Source: Buddleja alternifolia | Lineage: Eukaryota > Streptophyta > Magnoliopsida > Lamiales > Scrophulariaceae | NCBI GenBank assembly: GCA_019426215.1 | Contig: CM033404.1 | Span: forward strand, 2,666,001-2,730,000 | Length of the DNA stretch: 64,000 nucleotides | Direction: 5' to 3' | Part shown: positions 11,378 through 22,249 of the stretch, piece by piece | How positions within the stretch are numbered: the first letter of the stretch is position 1 | Layout: every line of letters begins with the position of its first letter | Translations under genes and position numbers: made by a program | Notes under the pieces: generated by a model | Seen by the model: the letters and a program-made list of their open reading frames with translations, nothing else | Database searches by the model: none | What the model was told of the DNA's origin: nothing

Positions 11378-13259
11378 TTGTGAATGAAAAAAACAGTACC
11401 TTCCATTCTTTTCCTTTCTGTTAGGGATGGCAAAAATGGGTTGTGTAGCTTCAAGGTTTCAAGAAGAAGAGAAGTTGTATCTATATGTAGAGAGAGAAAG
11501 CACCAGTTGAAGTTAGCTGTAGAGAGAAGATTAAAGTCGAGTGAGTTCACCTCTTGAGAAATTAAAGCGAGCGTAACGATTGGGAGACGTCGTTCTGTTC
11601 TGTCTTCGCCGCCGATCTGTTCTGTCTTCGTCGCCGTTCTGTCTTCGCCGCCGTTCTGCTTGGCTGAAGATTTTTGGAGTGAAAGGCAGAACAAAAGGGC
11701 AAAGGCTGCGTTTGTTTTTGTGAGGCAGAGGTAGGGTTTGGTTTGTACTAGTTTACTTAATATAATATAATTATATATTTTAATAAATTATTATACTACC
11801 GGGACCGGGACCGGGTCCGGGTCCGGGACGGGAATCGACTGGACTCGTTTCCCATCCCGGACCCGGCCGGGTCTTGAATTTCAATTCCCGGACCCGGACC
11901 CGGTCCCATTTTTTTGGACTCATTCCCGTCTCATTAGGGACGGGTCCGGGACGGGTACTCGTTAGACCCGGTCTCATTGTCATCCCTACTTCTCACCTCA
12001 TATCCCATTAAATCTCATACTTTCCTTAATTGCTTTAGAATCCAAAATACCATATATTTTAATCGATCACATAATCTTAGTTCAACTAATATGATGACTA
12101 TTAATACATAGCTTTTACATATTGCCCATATATATATTGGATTCTAAATCCAACGTACAAGACATAACCGTAAAATCATGACATATAAAGCGGTTTCTAG
12201 GCGTTAAAATGTCTAACTTGAATGTGTTTTTCATATGGAAATAGGATGTTAAACCAGAAGATATGATCAAGAACTTGAAACCTTTTGGTGGAGGCATAAA
12301 GCAGTGTGCAGGTGCAGACTATGCAAGGACGTCAATGAGCATTTTCCTCCATGTTTTGGTCACCAAATATAGGTATATATATATATTACCTTTTTCTTCT
12401 TTCCTTAGTATTATATCATCATGAGAAATTTTTGCCCATATCAGAGTTGATCATACTTAATTGATCACATGACATGATAATTATCTAGTGATTTTGTCAC
12501 TATCATGGTCATTCTTACGAGGTCTTGGAACTTGAAGTTCTGAAATAATCACAATCATTTATATATTAGGACTCACATGAGATTCATCACATGAAAATGA
12601 TTGTGTTTGTTCTGAAAATTTACATTTCGCTACTTTCTACGAATCACTCATCTATAATAAGTATAATGCATGATTGTCCGAAACCCATTTCTATAAAACA
12701 GGTGGACCGTACTTAAAGGAGGGGACATAATCCAGAATCCTATCCTGCACTTCAAGAATGGCCTTCATATCAATCTATCTGAAGGCCAAATTAAGATAAG
12801 GCATTGAAGATGAAATCTTAATTTGCAGAAAACTTGTCAATAAGATGCTAATAATATCATTTATATTGGCATATACATGTATATGCATCTATAATCTTAA
12901 TGTTTTTCTTGAATAATGTGGCTTTTCCAAATAAATTGGACTTCGGATTTGTATTAAGATTTGACCAATGTATCATTTGTAGTCAAATAAATATCTGCTT
13001 ATGCAACTTTGCGAAGCTTTCGTCAATATATGATTTTTTTTATTTTTATTTTTAATGCAAAAGAGGGGTACCTTAAGCTAGCTCAACCCGACAAACTCGA
13101 ATTGAGTTGTCATATTAAGGCCTTTCAAAAATATATTGGTCCCAAGAAAAAGAACCCATTCAAGGTCCAAAAAGAATAGCGTTCTCGAAAGGCTAATACG
13201 ATGACTGGCACAAACTAGCCCACGAGGAGCAATGCTGCTGCTCAATACGCACGTAGGGC

Positions 13260-13610
13260 AGTAAGATAAACTAAGCTATCTGATACTTGATTACAAATCG
13301 ATCATCAAAAGTTCGTTTCAGCTCGGTTCGTTAATATATCAAACCAAGTTTGAATAATTCTTTGTGTTCGAAAAGTTTTGAAACTCAACTTGAGATTAGC
13401 TTAATAGTAAAAAATGATAAAAATGTGTGAAAAAATCAAGGTATTCGATTTCGACTCATGTTCGACTCGATTAAAGCTCGTTTGGACTCGACTTGATTAA
13501 AAATCAAACCAAGCTCACATACAAATTTTGAAACTCGATAATAATTCAAACAAGATTAAAAAACAACCGTTCAGTTCGACCAAACTCGTTTACAACCCTA
13601 TCGAACACAA
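13260..13610 (-). repeat. Repeat family R1, copy 1 (inverted relative to 14525-14870)
   Basis: Read on the minus strand this runs GGGTTGTAAACGAG... TATTATCGAG ... CAAACGAGCTTTAATCGAG ... ACGAACCGAGCTGAAACGAAC, matching 14525-14870 on the plus strand over its whole length. The CGAG/GAGCT-rich style is common in plant short non-autonomous DNA elements whose ends resemble AGGGGTGCAAACGAG. No target duplication found. Confidence 0.6.
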
Positions 13611-13641
13611 TTTCAAGAGCACTTTATTCTCTTATTTACAA

Positions 13642-13902
13642 GGGAAAATTAGACAGGCCCTAAACTTATTGTATAATTACCAAAAAAAAACCTCATTCAT
13701 TAGAAATTATCAACACAGCCCCTCAAGAGGTATATTTGTAAGGTTTATAGGGGTAAAATTGTAAAAAAAAAAAAAAAATTAAACACACAAGACGTGTACT
13801 TCTATGTAATCCTTAACATTAGAGGGTGTATTGATAATTTCTAATAAGTGTGGAGGTTTTGATAATTACACAATAAATGAGGGGTCTATGCGTAATTTTT
13901 CC
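13642..13902. mobile_element. Small Mutator-type MITE with 9-bp target duplication
   Basis: 261 bp with inverted ends GGGAAAATTA... and ...TAATTTTTCC, flanked by a perfect 9-bp duplication TATTTACAA at 13633-13641 and 13903-13911. It belongs to the same family as 19856-20076: both arms carry a TTATTGTATAATTACC-type block followed by words resembling AACACNCCCCT. Non-coding. Confidence 0.8.
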
Positions 13903-14524
13903 TATTTACAATCATTAATATTCACTCTCAAAACACAATATTGTTTTGAGCATCAGGTGCTAACATCTATTTTGCAAAATCTCCCCTCAAGTTTGTATAT
14001 CTTCGTTGAGATGCAGAATCTTGGACCTCGTCACCTAATAATTGTAAATTTCTTGAAGATCTTCTTCATTCTTTGACCGCATCTTTCTTTTTCTTTGCCC
14101 CACTTCCTCAAAGTATCGCCAAATATGATTTTTTTTAAAGTTTATTATTTATTTATTTTAATTTTAGACAAAAGGGAATACCCTGATCCGACAAACTCGG
14201 ATCGATAGTTTTTTAATCATGGGTGAGATAAGTGATGCTACTATTTTAGAATAATGTCCCCTCAAACTAAATTGATCCACAAAAAATGCTGGAGGCCACA
14301 CTATTTAAGCCCAAATATAAAAATTATATGACAGCCCGAAATAAGAAATTCAAAATAAAAAAGAATTTTATGGACTATATAAAAAGGCCCAAGAAGACGA
14401 TGAGAGATGGAGAATTCCCATTAAGATATAATGGCCCATGCCCTTAAATGGATAATTCCACGCAATGAATACTATATAATTCTACATTTTGGCATGATCC
14501 CATGATAAAGCTATTAGCTACTGG

Positions 14525-14870
14525 GTTGTAAAAGCATCAAATCGAGTTAAATAAATTATTGTTCAAATTTATTTAAATTATTATCGAGCTTCACAATATG
14601 TATTTAAACTTGGTTTAATTGTTAACTACGCTGAACTCAAACGAGCTTTAGTTGAGCCGAACACTAATCGAATTCGAGTACCTTGATATTTTTGCACATA
14701 TTTTCTAACTTTTGACTAATCGAGTGGAGCTCTTGTCGAGCTTCAAACTTATCAAACATACAGAAGGTTGTTCAAGCTTAATTTTATATGCTAACGAACC
14801 GAGCTCAAATAAACTTCTATCGAATGACCTCGAGTCGAGTATCGAATAGTTTAATTCGTTTTTCAGCTAG
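14525..14870 (+). repeat. Repeat family R1, copy 2 (inverted relative to 13260-13610)
   Basis: Begins GGGTTGTAAAAGCATCAAAT and continues through TTATTATCGAGCTTC, CAAACGAGCTTTAGTTGAG and CTAACGAACCGAGCTCAAA to about 14870. It pairs with 13260-13610 in the opposite orientation about 900 bp away, so the two could fold as stem arms. Confidence 0.6.
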
Positions 14871-16337
14871 CTATTTGTCCATTTTTTGGGAAATGGCTGT
14901 AATGGATACTTTCATAAGAACTAAATATTTTTGGGCTATAAAGAGAATATGAGCATTATTTAAAGGGGAATTCCTCCGTTGATTTCCACATATTATTTTT
15001 GGCCTAACTTTCAACATAATTCTTGATATCATTTTCCGATTATAAATTTTTGTACGGATTATTATTCTAAAATAGTAACATCATAAGTACGTGAGCTCTT
15101 GTCCCGAACACCTAATGTAAAACATGTTCATAAATTATTTTCTGAAATTGAAATAGCATGGAAACATTAAGAAACGAATTATTATCTCACCAAATTTGGG
15201 AGAATTTCAGGCCAAATTTGGTTGAAAATCTAATGCATTCATTGCATAGCACGCCTCTTCTACTAACTCCTAAGAAAAGTAGAGACTGCCTACTATTGAC
15301 ATTACATGTATAAAAGAAACAAATTATTATCTAACTTTAATTGTATATTAATAAAAATAAAGTAATCAATTCACAATGTAAGCAAATAATTATAGGAATT
15401 TATACTATATTATAGAGTAGACAAATATAGATAAGTAAGAGAAAAACAAATCATTTTTTCTATTCGTTTTTTTAAATGTAATTACACATTCAGTTTCAGA
15501 ATTGCGGAGGATAAAATTGGTAAAGCTTTTGATATTGAGATGCATTTTCTAAATGAAATAAAATTTATGAATTTACATCTCAACTTTGACAAAAGAAGAA
15601 ATTTATGATTTTCTCACCTCTTTTTTTTTGTTTGGTGTGGTTAAAATTTTGTTAAAATACATTTGCACAAATTGAACTCCATTAATTTTGAATCAAGAAC
15701 TCGTCTATCGTTATATTAAATATATACATACTATTAAGAAAATGTCATCACTATATAGGGTCATAAATAAATAGATAGTATACTGGGCCTTTATTTTGTC
15801 ACGTGCTTTCATCATGATTACCGAACATTGGGTTGCATATATTAAATAATCATATCACTTATAATTGGAAAATTCTAGCCCGCTCCCGACTCTGCTAAAC
15901 CCATTTGCATTTTATAAAATAACTTACCAATTATATGACAAGTGTAATATACTTTCCTTATGAAATACACTTGGGTGCGGTCAGGTCGGATTTGGACTAG
16001 AATTTTTTCTTATAATCAAAGCCACGTGCCCTTAATGGTATAAATTATCAACATTATAACAAGTACAATTTTCTGTAGTCGAAAGTTGGAAAGTCTAAGT
16101 ATTAAATCACTTCCTTAATTAGCAAAAAAATAAATAAAATTAAATCACTATATAGACAGTACTTATTGCAGTACCTAAAAACTTAAAAATACAAGAGAAT
16201 TTGGTTGACCAATATCTCTTTACTTTCTTGATTTTTTTTTTCTTTTTTCCACATGAAAATGTTACCATATTCAAATACTAATTCTCATTTGTTTAAGTTG
16301 ATAAATTCATAGCTTAAATTCGTAGCTTTAACCAAAG

Positions 16338-17299
16338 TGTTAGATATTATTATTGCTCTCTAAGTTAAATTAGTATTATTATTGTTTTCCTAGTTAGACT
16401 AGTATTCTTATTACCTTATTTATCTTTTACCTTCTTTATAGTTTAGGATTTTCTTGTATTCTTCCTCTCTTGTAACTCTATAAATATGTTACTCAGTAAT
16501 ACAAGTTCCCTACGGGGTTTTCTCTAATCTAACATGGTATCTCGATCTCTCGCTTCCGCCATTCTCAAGTCACCGACCCCGTCCAGCGCACCTTATCTAG
16601 TTTAGTTTAGTTTAGGGTAGTTTTTTTTTTCTTTATCTTTGTTTATGTTGTCGCCGCTCACCTTTGGAAAAACAAGGACTTGAAGTCGCCGCCTTATTTA
16701 ATGGTTTTCAGACGAAACTGCTTCACATTGAGAAGCGTCTTCGTCGAACCGCCGCCTTATTTAATGATTCTCAGACGAAACTGCTCCACCTTGAGAAACG
16801 TATTCGTCAAAATCTCTCTACTAAACATTCTTTATGTCCGGACTGTCATAACATCTTTTCTCAGTTTCAATGTTCAAGACTTTCACGTTTCGACTGCGGG
16901 GGAGTGTTAGATATTATTATTGCTCTCCTAGTTAGATTAGTATTATTATTATTTTCCTAGTTAGACTAGTATTCTTATTACCTTATTTATCTTTTACCTT
17001 CTTTATAGTTTAGGGTTTTCTTGTATTCTCCCTCTCTTGTAACTCTATAAATATGTTACTTAGTAATACAAGTTCCCTACGGGGTTTTCTCTAACCTGAT
17101 ACCATGTTAGATTAGAGAAAATCCAGTAAGGAACTTGTATTATTGAGTAACATATTTATAGAGTTACAAGAGAGAGAATACAAAAAAACCTTAAACTATA
17201 AAGAAGGTAAAAGAGAAATAACGTAATAAAAATACTAGTCTAACTAGGAAAGCAATAATAATACTAATCTAATTAGGAGAGCAATAATAATATCTAACA
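16338..17299. mobile_element. Composite TRIM-like retroelement with three LTRs, the last inverted
   Basis: LTR1 16338-16534 (TGTTAGATATT...TCTAACA) is followed directly by a primer-binding-site-like TGGTATCTCG. A short non-coding interior contains a 63-bp tandem repeat (16687-16812), then a purine-rich tract CGGGGGAG just before LTR2 (16905 to about 17096, same orientation). LTR2 is cut short and joins TGATACCA, the complement of the primer site, and then LTR3 (17105-17299) in inverted orientation. The whole 962 bp is flanked by a perfect 5-bp duplication CAAAG (16333-16337 and 17300-17304). With LTRs of about 195 bp and no gag or pol it fits the miniature TRIM class, but in rearranged form. 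Confidence 0.85.
16687..16812. repeat. 63-bp tandem repeat within the TRIM interior
   Basis: Two adjacent copies of a unit beginning GCCGCCTTATTTAATG and running through CAGACGAAACTGCT and TTGAGAA. The spacing is a multiple of three and the frame is open across both, but the predicted peptide resembles nothing I know; most likely non-coding filler. Confidence 0.8.
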
Positions 17300-17609
17300 C
17301 AAAGAGTAGCTTCTTCCCGGCGAGGGCGTATACATTTTACTCTTAATTATTATCATGTACGAAAAAAGCATACATTAAATTAATTCTTTTTTTCTAAATG
17401 ATCAATTTATTTTATGTGTGTAGCATGTGTATAAGTAAAAGTTTTAGAAGGGAGTTCTAAGAGTTTGTATATCTCTACACGTTTACCTCGGTTGATAGTA
17501 ACAGAATTATATCTCTATTTCAACTGCACAGATCCTATAAAACTCTAATTAATAAAAAGATAAAAGTTATAATTTGCGACAGTCTGAAATTGAACTCAAA
17601 ACCTCTCAT

Positions 17610-18004
17610 CACTACAAGAAAATTGAGTATTGACAATGAAAATATATGTCATGGATTAAATTCGTGGTCTATAGCGGTCTAAGCTCACAGCCAACTTAGC
17701 CGTGGTAGATGTTTCATGCAGCCACACTAAAGTTAGTCGTTGTGAAAAATAATGCTAGCTATTTTAAGCTATAACTAGCCGTGGTGGAAGAAATGTTAAT
17801 CTAACACTTTTTTACAATGGCTAAAAATCATGATCTTTACAATGAACAAAACATTGACCATGACTATAAAGCATGGTAAATTTTTTGGCCATGCTTGTAA
17901 ATACCACAACCATAGCAAAGCCGCAGTCAATTGATTTTAAGCATGGCATAGGGACTTTTCACCATGACATATTGACATGAGCAATAATCATTATTTTTGT
18001 AGTG
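17610..18004. mobile_element. CACTA-type MITE
   Basis: The ends CACTACAAGAAAAT (left) and ...ATTTTTGTAGTG (right) are CACTA-superfamily termini, flanked by a 3-bp duplication CAT at 17607-17609 and 18005-18007. The 395-bp interior holds repeated CCATG/CATGG words in both orientations and no ORF of note. Confidence 0.8.
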
Positions 18005-18343
18005 CATATAAAAGTGGAAGTTGATATCACTAGGCTAACAAGTATTGGGTAACTGCCATGGTACTTTAGGAAAATAATTACTACTATAACTTAGAAAATA
18101 AGACATATATTAACGGGAAATATCATTAAGAATAATTATGAAGCTACAACTGACTTTGGACTTGGGCTATACTGAATTAAAAAGTACAAAAAATTATAGC
18201 ATAAAGTACCATCACGAAAAAAATATTTTTGGAGCATTATTTTTTCTCATTAATATCTACCAAACCTAATCTAATTACATCCAACTTGCAATAAATTATA
18301 GAATATTAATCAACTAGGGCTCATGTAAGCAACAAAGGAACAT

Positions 18344-18352
18344 CTATTTAAG
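18344..18352 (+). promoter_or_regulatory. Possible TATA box of P450 copy B
   Basis: CTATTTAAG lies about 45 nt upstream of the ATG at 18395, the only TATA-like word in the first 100 nt. This would imply a very short leader; weak evidence. Confidence 0.3.
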
Positions 18353-18394
18353 TAACTAATTTGAGATCTCAAAACACAAATTATCAATTTAGAA

Positions 18395-21300
18395 ATGTTG
18401 TCTTATGAAATATATGTTGTTGCCTTGATAACTATATTTCTCAGCCGTTGGATTTACAGATGGAGAAATCCTAAATGCAAAGGCATACTTCCTCCTGGGT
18501 CCTCAGGTCTCCCACTAATAGGGGAGAGTCTTCAATTGCTTATTCCAAGCTACTCTTTTGATGTTCATCCTTTCCTTAAAAAGAGACTTCAAAAGTAAGT
18601 TCTTGCATCATTTAGTTAAAAAAAATGATTATTTCTTAACATTTTTTTCTCATGCTAAAATTAATTTTCTTCCCTCCCTTTTGTATTTTATATGGCTTAA
18701 TAAGTTTTATCTTCTTTGGGTTCGTTTTCGTATTTTTGATGGGATTAAGTCTCGAACGATTATTTGCAAGACAACTGGATAAGAAAAAATGTATTGATTA
18801 TTAATGTAGTAGTCTAAGATATACAAATCCTATGATAACTTGAAACCATATTTAGTACATTTGACTATTTAAGATATCTGTAAACGTTTATCATAATAGT
18901 CTCAAATGATTGTTATATTACAATTCTCGTCTTGTATACTATACGGACCATCTCTTTATCACATGCTTTCATCAACTTATATCCATAATAATAATACAAA
19001 GTGAACGATACATTTTTGTACACCATTTTGTAAATGATACCAATATTCCCATTTCTATTATGTGACCATTATGCAGTCATTTGTTTCGAGGAACACTAGA
19101 TCTATTAATGGCAGGTCTTAACTGGATTTAGATCAAAAAGGTTTGAGTCTCGGCAGACTCAGACCCAAAACTTTGGATCGAGACCTGGACCAACATGTTC
19201 GGGTCTAGACAATATCTACCTATCGACCGCCATATTTCAAGTTGATGAAAATAAATTTTTCTCATATTTCTGTTACGTGACGTGAAATTCCTTTTTTAGA
19301 TACGGGAAGATGTTTCGCACGAATGTGGCAGGCCATAATATGATAGTATCAGCTGATCAAGAATTCAACCTATACCTTTTCCAACAAGAAGAGAAATTGG
19401 TTGTCCATTGGTACTTGGACTTATTTGCAAAGCTCTTTCAACAAGAAGGGAAGTTGATGCCTGATGGTCTTTCTATTCACAAGTATATGAGGAACTTGAC
19501 TTTGAATCATTTTGGCGTCGAATCCATCAAACAAAAGCTGCTTAATGAGTATGAACAACTCGTGCACAAAACTTTTCATTCATGGTCCATGCGAGAATCC
19601 GTTGAAGTGAAATATGCTTCCGTAGAGGTAAATAAAACACCTTCTTTTCCGTGTTATGGAAAATTCTAACCCAGACCCGGCTTGGCCACACCCAAGTATA
19701 TTTCACAAGGAGAGTGTATTACACTTGCCATATAATTGATAAGTTATTTCAAAAAATACACATAGGTTTGGTCGAGCCAGGAGCGGAATGGAATTTCCCG
19801 TTATATATATATAGTATTCCCTCCGTTGAGAGGATGTGCGCATTTATATTTTTATGGAAAAATTACACACAGACCCCCTCACTTATTTAAAATTACCAAC
19901 ACGCCCTTTCATGTTAAATTTTTTTTACAATTACACCCTTTGTGTGTTTAACAATTCTTACAATCTACCTCTGTAAACCTTACAAATATACCCCTTGAGG
20001 GGGGTGTTGGTAATTTCAATAAGTGAGGGGGGTTTGGTAATTATACAATAAATGAGGGGGTCTGTGTAATTCTCCCTATTTTTATTTATCCAAAAATGTT
20101 TGTTCCTTGCTATAGAACTGAGTATTTATTATATAATCTGACTATATTGTTTGAACTATCTTATTTATATATATAGACATATTTATACACGCATAAATAT
20201 AATAGACACAGACCCAAGCCTACTTAGCTAGGCCCATCTAGTCTGCCCCGTTACGGCTAGTGGGCCGATCTGGGCCTGGGGATATTCATTCAACACCCGT
20301 TCCGGATCAGACTGTTACTAATTTGAGCTATTTTGGGCCTGGGCCTGGGCCTAGCCGGGGCTTGCCCAGTTGGCACTTTGAATGCTATGCGCGTTTGAAT
20401 AAATAAAACCTTCTTTGTTTTTTTAATGAATTGGTTACTAACTACTATGAAAAGTAAAAAAATGCCTACTATGAAAGTAGAAATGCCCACATATAGGTGA
20501 ATCGAAACCAAGACCTCTAAAATCTTTGGGCCTCAGTTTTACGAGTCGCCTTTTTCCTTTTAAACATACTCATTTCTAGTACTCTTGAACAGATGTATGG
20601 TGAATATGGTGCAAATCTGCTGTACAGTTTTGAACCTGAACGTGCAAAAGGATTAATAGACAAGTTCATCAATGTCTCTAGATCTGCAATGTCCTTTCCC
20701 TTGAATATTCCTGGTACTACATATCATAAATGTCTCAAGGTAAATTATATAACTAACTTATATAAATTCAAATAATACATACTATTATTGCAAATTAATA
20801 TACTCCTGTACTTGAATCATTTTTCAATCTCCTTTCAGGATAAAGAGGAAGTGCTAAAAACGATGAAAGGACTCGTAAAGGAAAGGATTTCGTCACCGCA
20901 GAACAATACTCAAGATGACTTGCTCGGTAGAATGATCAAAGACATGAAAAATGTGGATTTCCTCACAGAAGGATTCATTACTCAGCTCTTATTCGGTCTC
21001 TCATTCGTCGCGTTTGAGTCCATCCCGCCAATGTTGGCATTAGCTGTGAAATTTATAACAGAAAATCCTGATGTCCTACGCGAATTGACCGTTAGTAATC
21101 TTACAACAACGTTTGCATAATGTTCTTTTTTGGCTCTTAAATTTTGGTTATTTCAACTTGTGAACTTTTCATTTATCCATTAGGCTGAACACGAAGAAAT
21201 CCTCAAGAAAAGGGAGAATGTGGATTCCTTAATCACCTGGGAAGAGTATAAGTCCATGAAATTTACTCTTCAAGTCAGTTCTTTTAAGTATTTACTGTTG

Positions 21301-22249
21301 ATTTGATTATATCACTCCACTTTCACTAGCTTATTTGTCAATCATAAACTTGATGTATATAGGTTATTAATGAAACTCTAAGACTTGGAAATACTATTCC
21401 TGGATTTCTACGAAAGGCTGTAAAGGATATAAACGTAAATGGTATGGTTATATTTGATTTTGGATTGCTTTCTATGAATAACGCATCAGCACGATATGGG
21501 TCTCATTGCTGACGTGACATGATCTGTATGCACGGTTTATTTCACAGGTTATACAATTCCAGAGGGTTGGGGTATTATGGTCTGCCATTCTGTTACGCAT
21601 TTAGACCCTAACACGTATGAAGATCCTCTAACGTTTAATCCTTGGCGTTGGAAGGTACTTAGATTGTTACGAGACATAAAAGTAAAATCGTGAGATATAA
21701 TGCGATTTTTAGGCCATTAAATTCTCTGTTGTGAATGATTTTTTTTCATATGGAATTAGGATGTTAAACCCGAATTTATAAGCAAGAACTTGAAACCTTT
21801 TGGTGGAGGCATAAAGCAATGTGCAGGTGCAGATTATGCAAGGGCATCAATGAGCGTTTTCCTCCATATTTTGGTCACCAAATACAGGTATACACTATTT
21901 CTGCTTTCCTTAGTATTTGCACCATTATCGAAGATTTTTGTCCACGTCAGATTTGACCACGTGACATGAGACTCCAAATTCATCACAAGTAAATAATTGC
22001 AATAATACTGAAACTCCAAATTTCGAAATTTCCTAAAAGTGCTATTTCATAACAAGTGTAATTAACTTAATATGTAAATGACTTTCAGTATTTAATTCAC
22101 TTGAAATATCGTGACATTGTGAATGCAAATTGTCTAAAATACATTTATGTAACAGGTGGACGGTGGTTAAAGGAGGGGACATTATTCAAAGTCCAGTCAT
22201 GCGCTTGAAGAATGGGCTTCATATCAAACTATCTGAGAAGCGAAATTAA
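18395..22249 (+). CDS. Cytochrome P450, CYP87-type (clan 85), copy B, intact
   Basis: Nine exons: 18395-18594, 19300-19627, 20593-20739, 20839-21090, 21184-21273, 21363-21441, 21548-21654, 21760-21887, 22156-22249. They join in frame to 474 codons plus stop, normal for the family. Residues 5-20 form an N-terminal ER anchor; PPGSSGLP at 33-40 is the hinge. The I-helix reads FVAFESIPP, with the acid/alcohol pair at 285-286; ETLR at 343-346 and PWRW near 397-400 make the ExxR/PERF triad; the haem loop is FGGGIKQCAG with Cys422. Lys420 stands where nearly all P450s have Arg. CYP87 enzymes oxidise sterols or triterpenoids (for example side-chain cleavage by CYP87A4 and CYP87A106 in cardenolide plants). 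Family by resemblance; substrate unknown. The exon 3 start is chosen to keep phase and is the least certain boundary. Confidence 0.88.
19856..20076. mobile_element. Small Mutator-type MITE, intron 2 of P450 copy B
   Basis: 221 bp with inverted ends GGAAAAATTACACACAGACC and, on the minus strand, GGGAGAATTACACAGACC. A perfect 9-bp duplication TATTTTTAT lies at 19847-19855 and 20077-20085. I found no counterpart in intron 2 of copy A, so it inserted after the duplication or was lost there. Same family as 13642-13902. Confidence 0.85.
20200..20390. repeat. GGGCC-rich repeat shared by intron 2 of both P450 copies
   Basis: Carries TTAGCTAGGCCCAT and GGGCCTGGG-type words. The same sequence in the same order lies at about 3250-3430 in intron 2 of copy A. 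Sharing at equivalent intron positions means it was there before the gene was duplicated. Confidence 0.7.

Larger units (their letters stand above)
7480..11988 (-). mobile_element. hAT transposon with intact transposase, intron 7 of pseudogene
   Basis: Short terminal inverted repeats TAGGGATGGCAACGGGAC (left) and TAGGGATGACAATGAGAC (right, minus strand) are flanked by a perfect 8-bp duplication CTTCTCAC at 7472-7479 and 11989-11996, the hAT signature. Just inside both ends are GC-rich subterminal blocks built from GGGACGGG/GGACCCGG words, which in hAT elements often bind the transposase. On the minus strand it carries a 674-codon transposase in two exons (8134-10241). The 10250-11800 side holds foreign pieces: a Mutator-like arm, a 187-bp tandem duplication and a LINE RNase H fragment. 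Terminal repeats, subterminal repeats and an open transposase make it a candidate autonomous element. Confidence 0.9.
1..12806 (+). pseudogene. CYP87-type cytochrome P450 pseudogene (copy A, 5' end outside window)
   Basis: Decayed paralogue of the intact P450 at 18395-22249. Matching exons: exon 1 tail 1-64, exon 2 2500-2824, exon 3 3536-3682, exon 4 3775-3859 plus 4570-4736, exon 5 6215-6304, exon 6 6924-7002, exon 7 7103-7209, exon 8 12245-12372, exon 9 12702-12806. Lesions seen: about 45 nt missing from the end of exon 1 relative to copy B; a 3-nt insertion making an in-frame TGA at 2552-2554; a 6-nt deletion later in exon 2; a solo LTR in exon 4; a GC in place of the GT donor after exon 5; a 1-nt deletion near the end that alters the last residues. 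The ETLR, PWRW and haem-cysteine motifs remain readable. Large insertions swell introns 1, 4, 5 and 7. It cannot encode a full enzyme. CYP87 is assigned by motif resemblance from memory. Confidence 0.88.
12807..18394. other. Intergenic region between the two P450 copies; no gene
   Basis: No reading frame here looks like a conserved protein. The first 240 bp still align with the 3' flank of copy B (to about 13040 and 22550), so the duplication extends past the stop codon. The rest holds the repeats listed separately. The stretch 14870-16330 is AT-rich with nothing I can classify. Confidence 0.6.

Noticed and set aside
11374..11694. 106-residue minus-strand frame
   Set aside because: No resemblance to any protein, repeated TTCGCCGCC-type words, and it sits in the non-coding side of the hAT element.
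11780..11983. Open frame with a Pro/Gly-rich peptide on the minus strand
   Set aside because: It is the right subterminal GC-rich repeat of the hAT element, not a gene.
16664..16960. 98-residue frame in the TRIM interior and LTR2
   Set aside because: It runs from the 63-bp tandem repeat into the LTR; this is typical of non-coding miniature retroelements.
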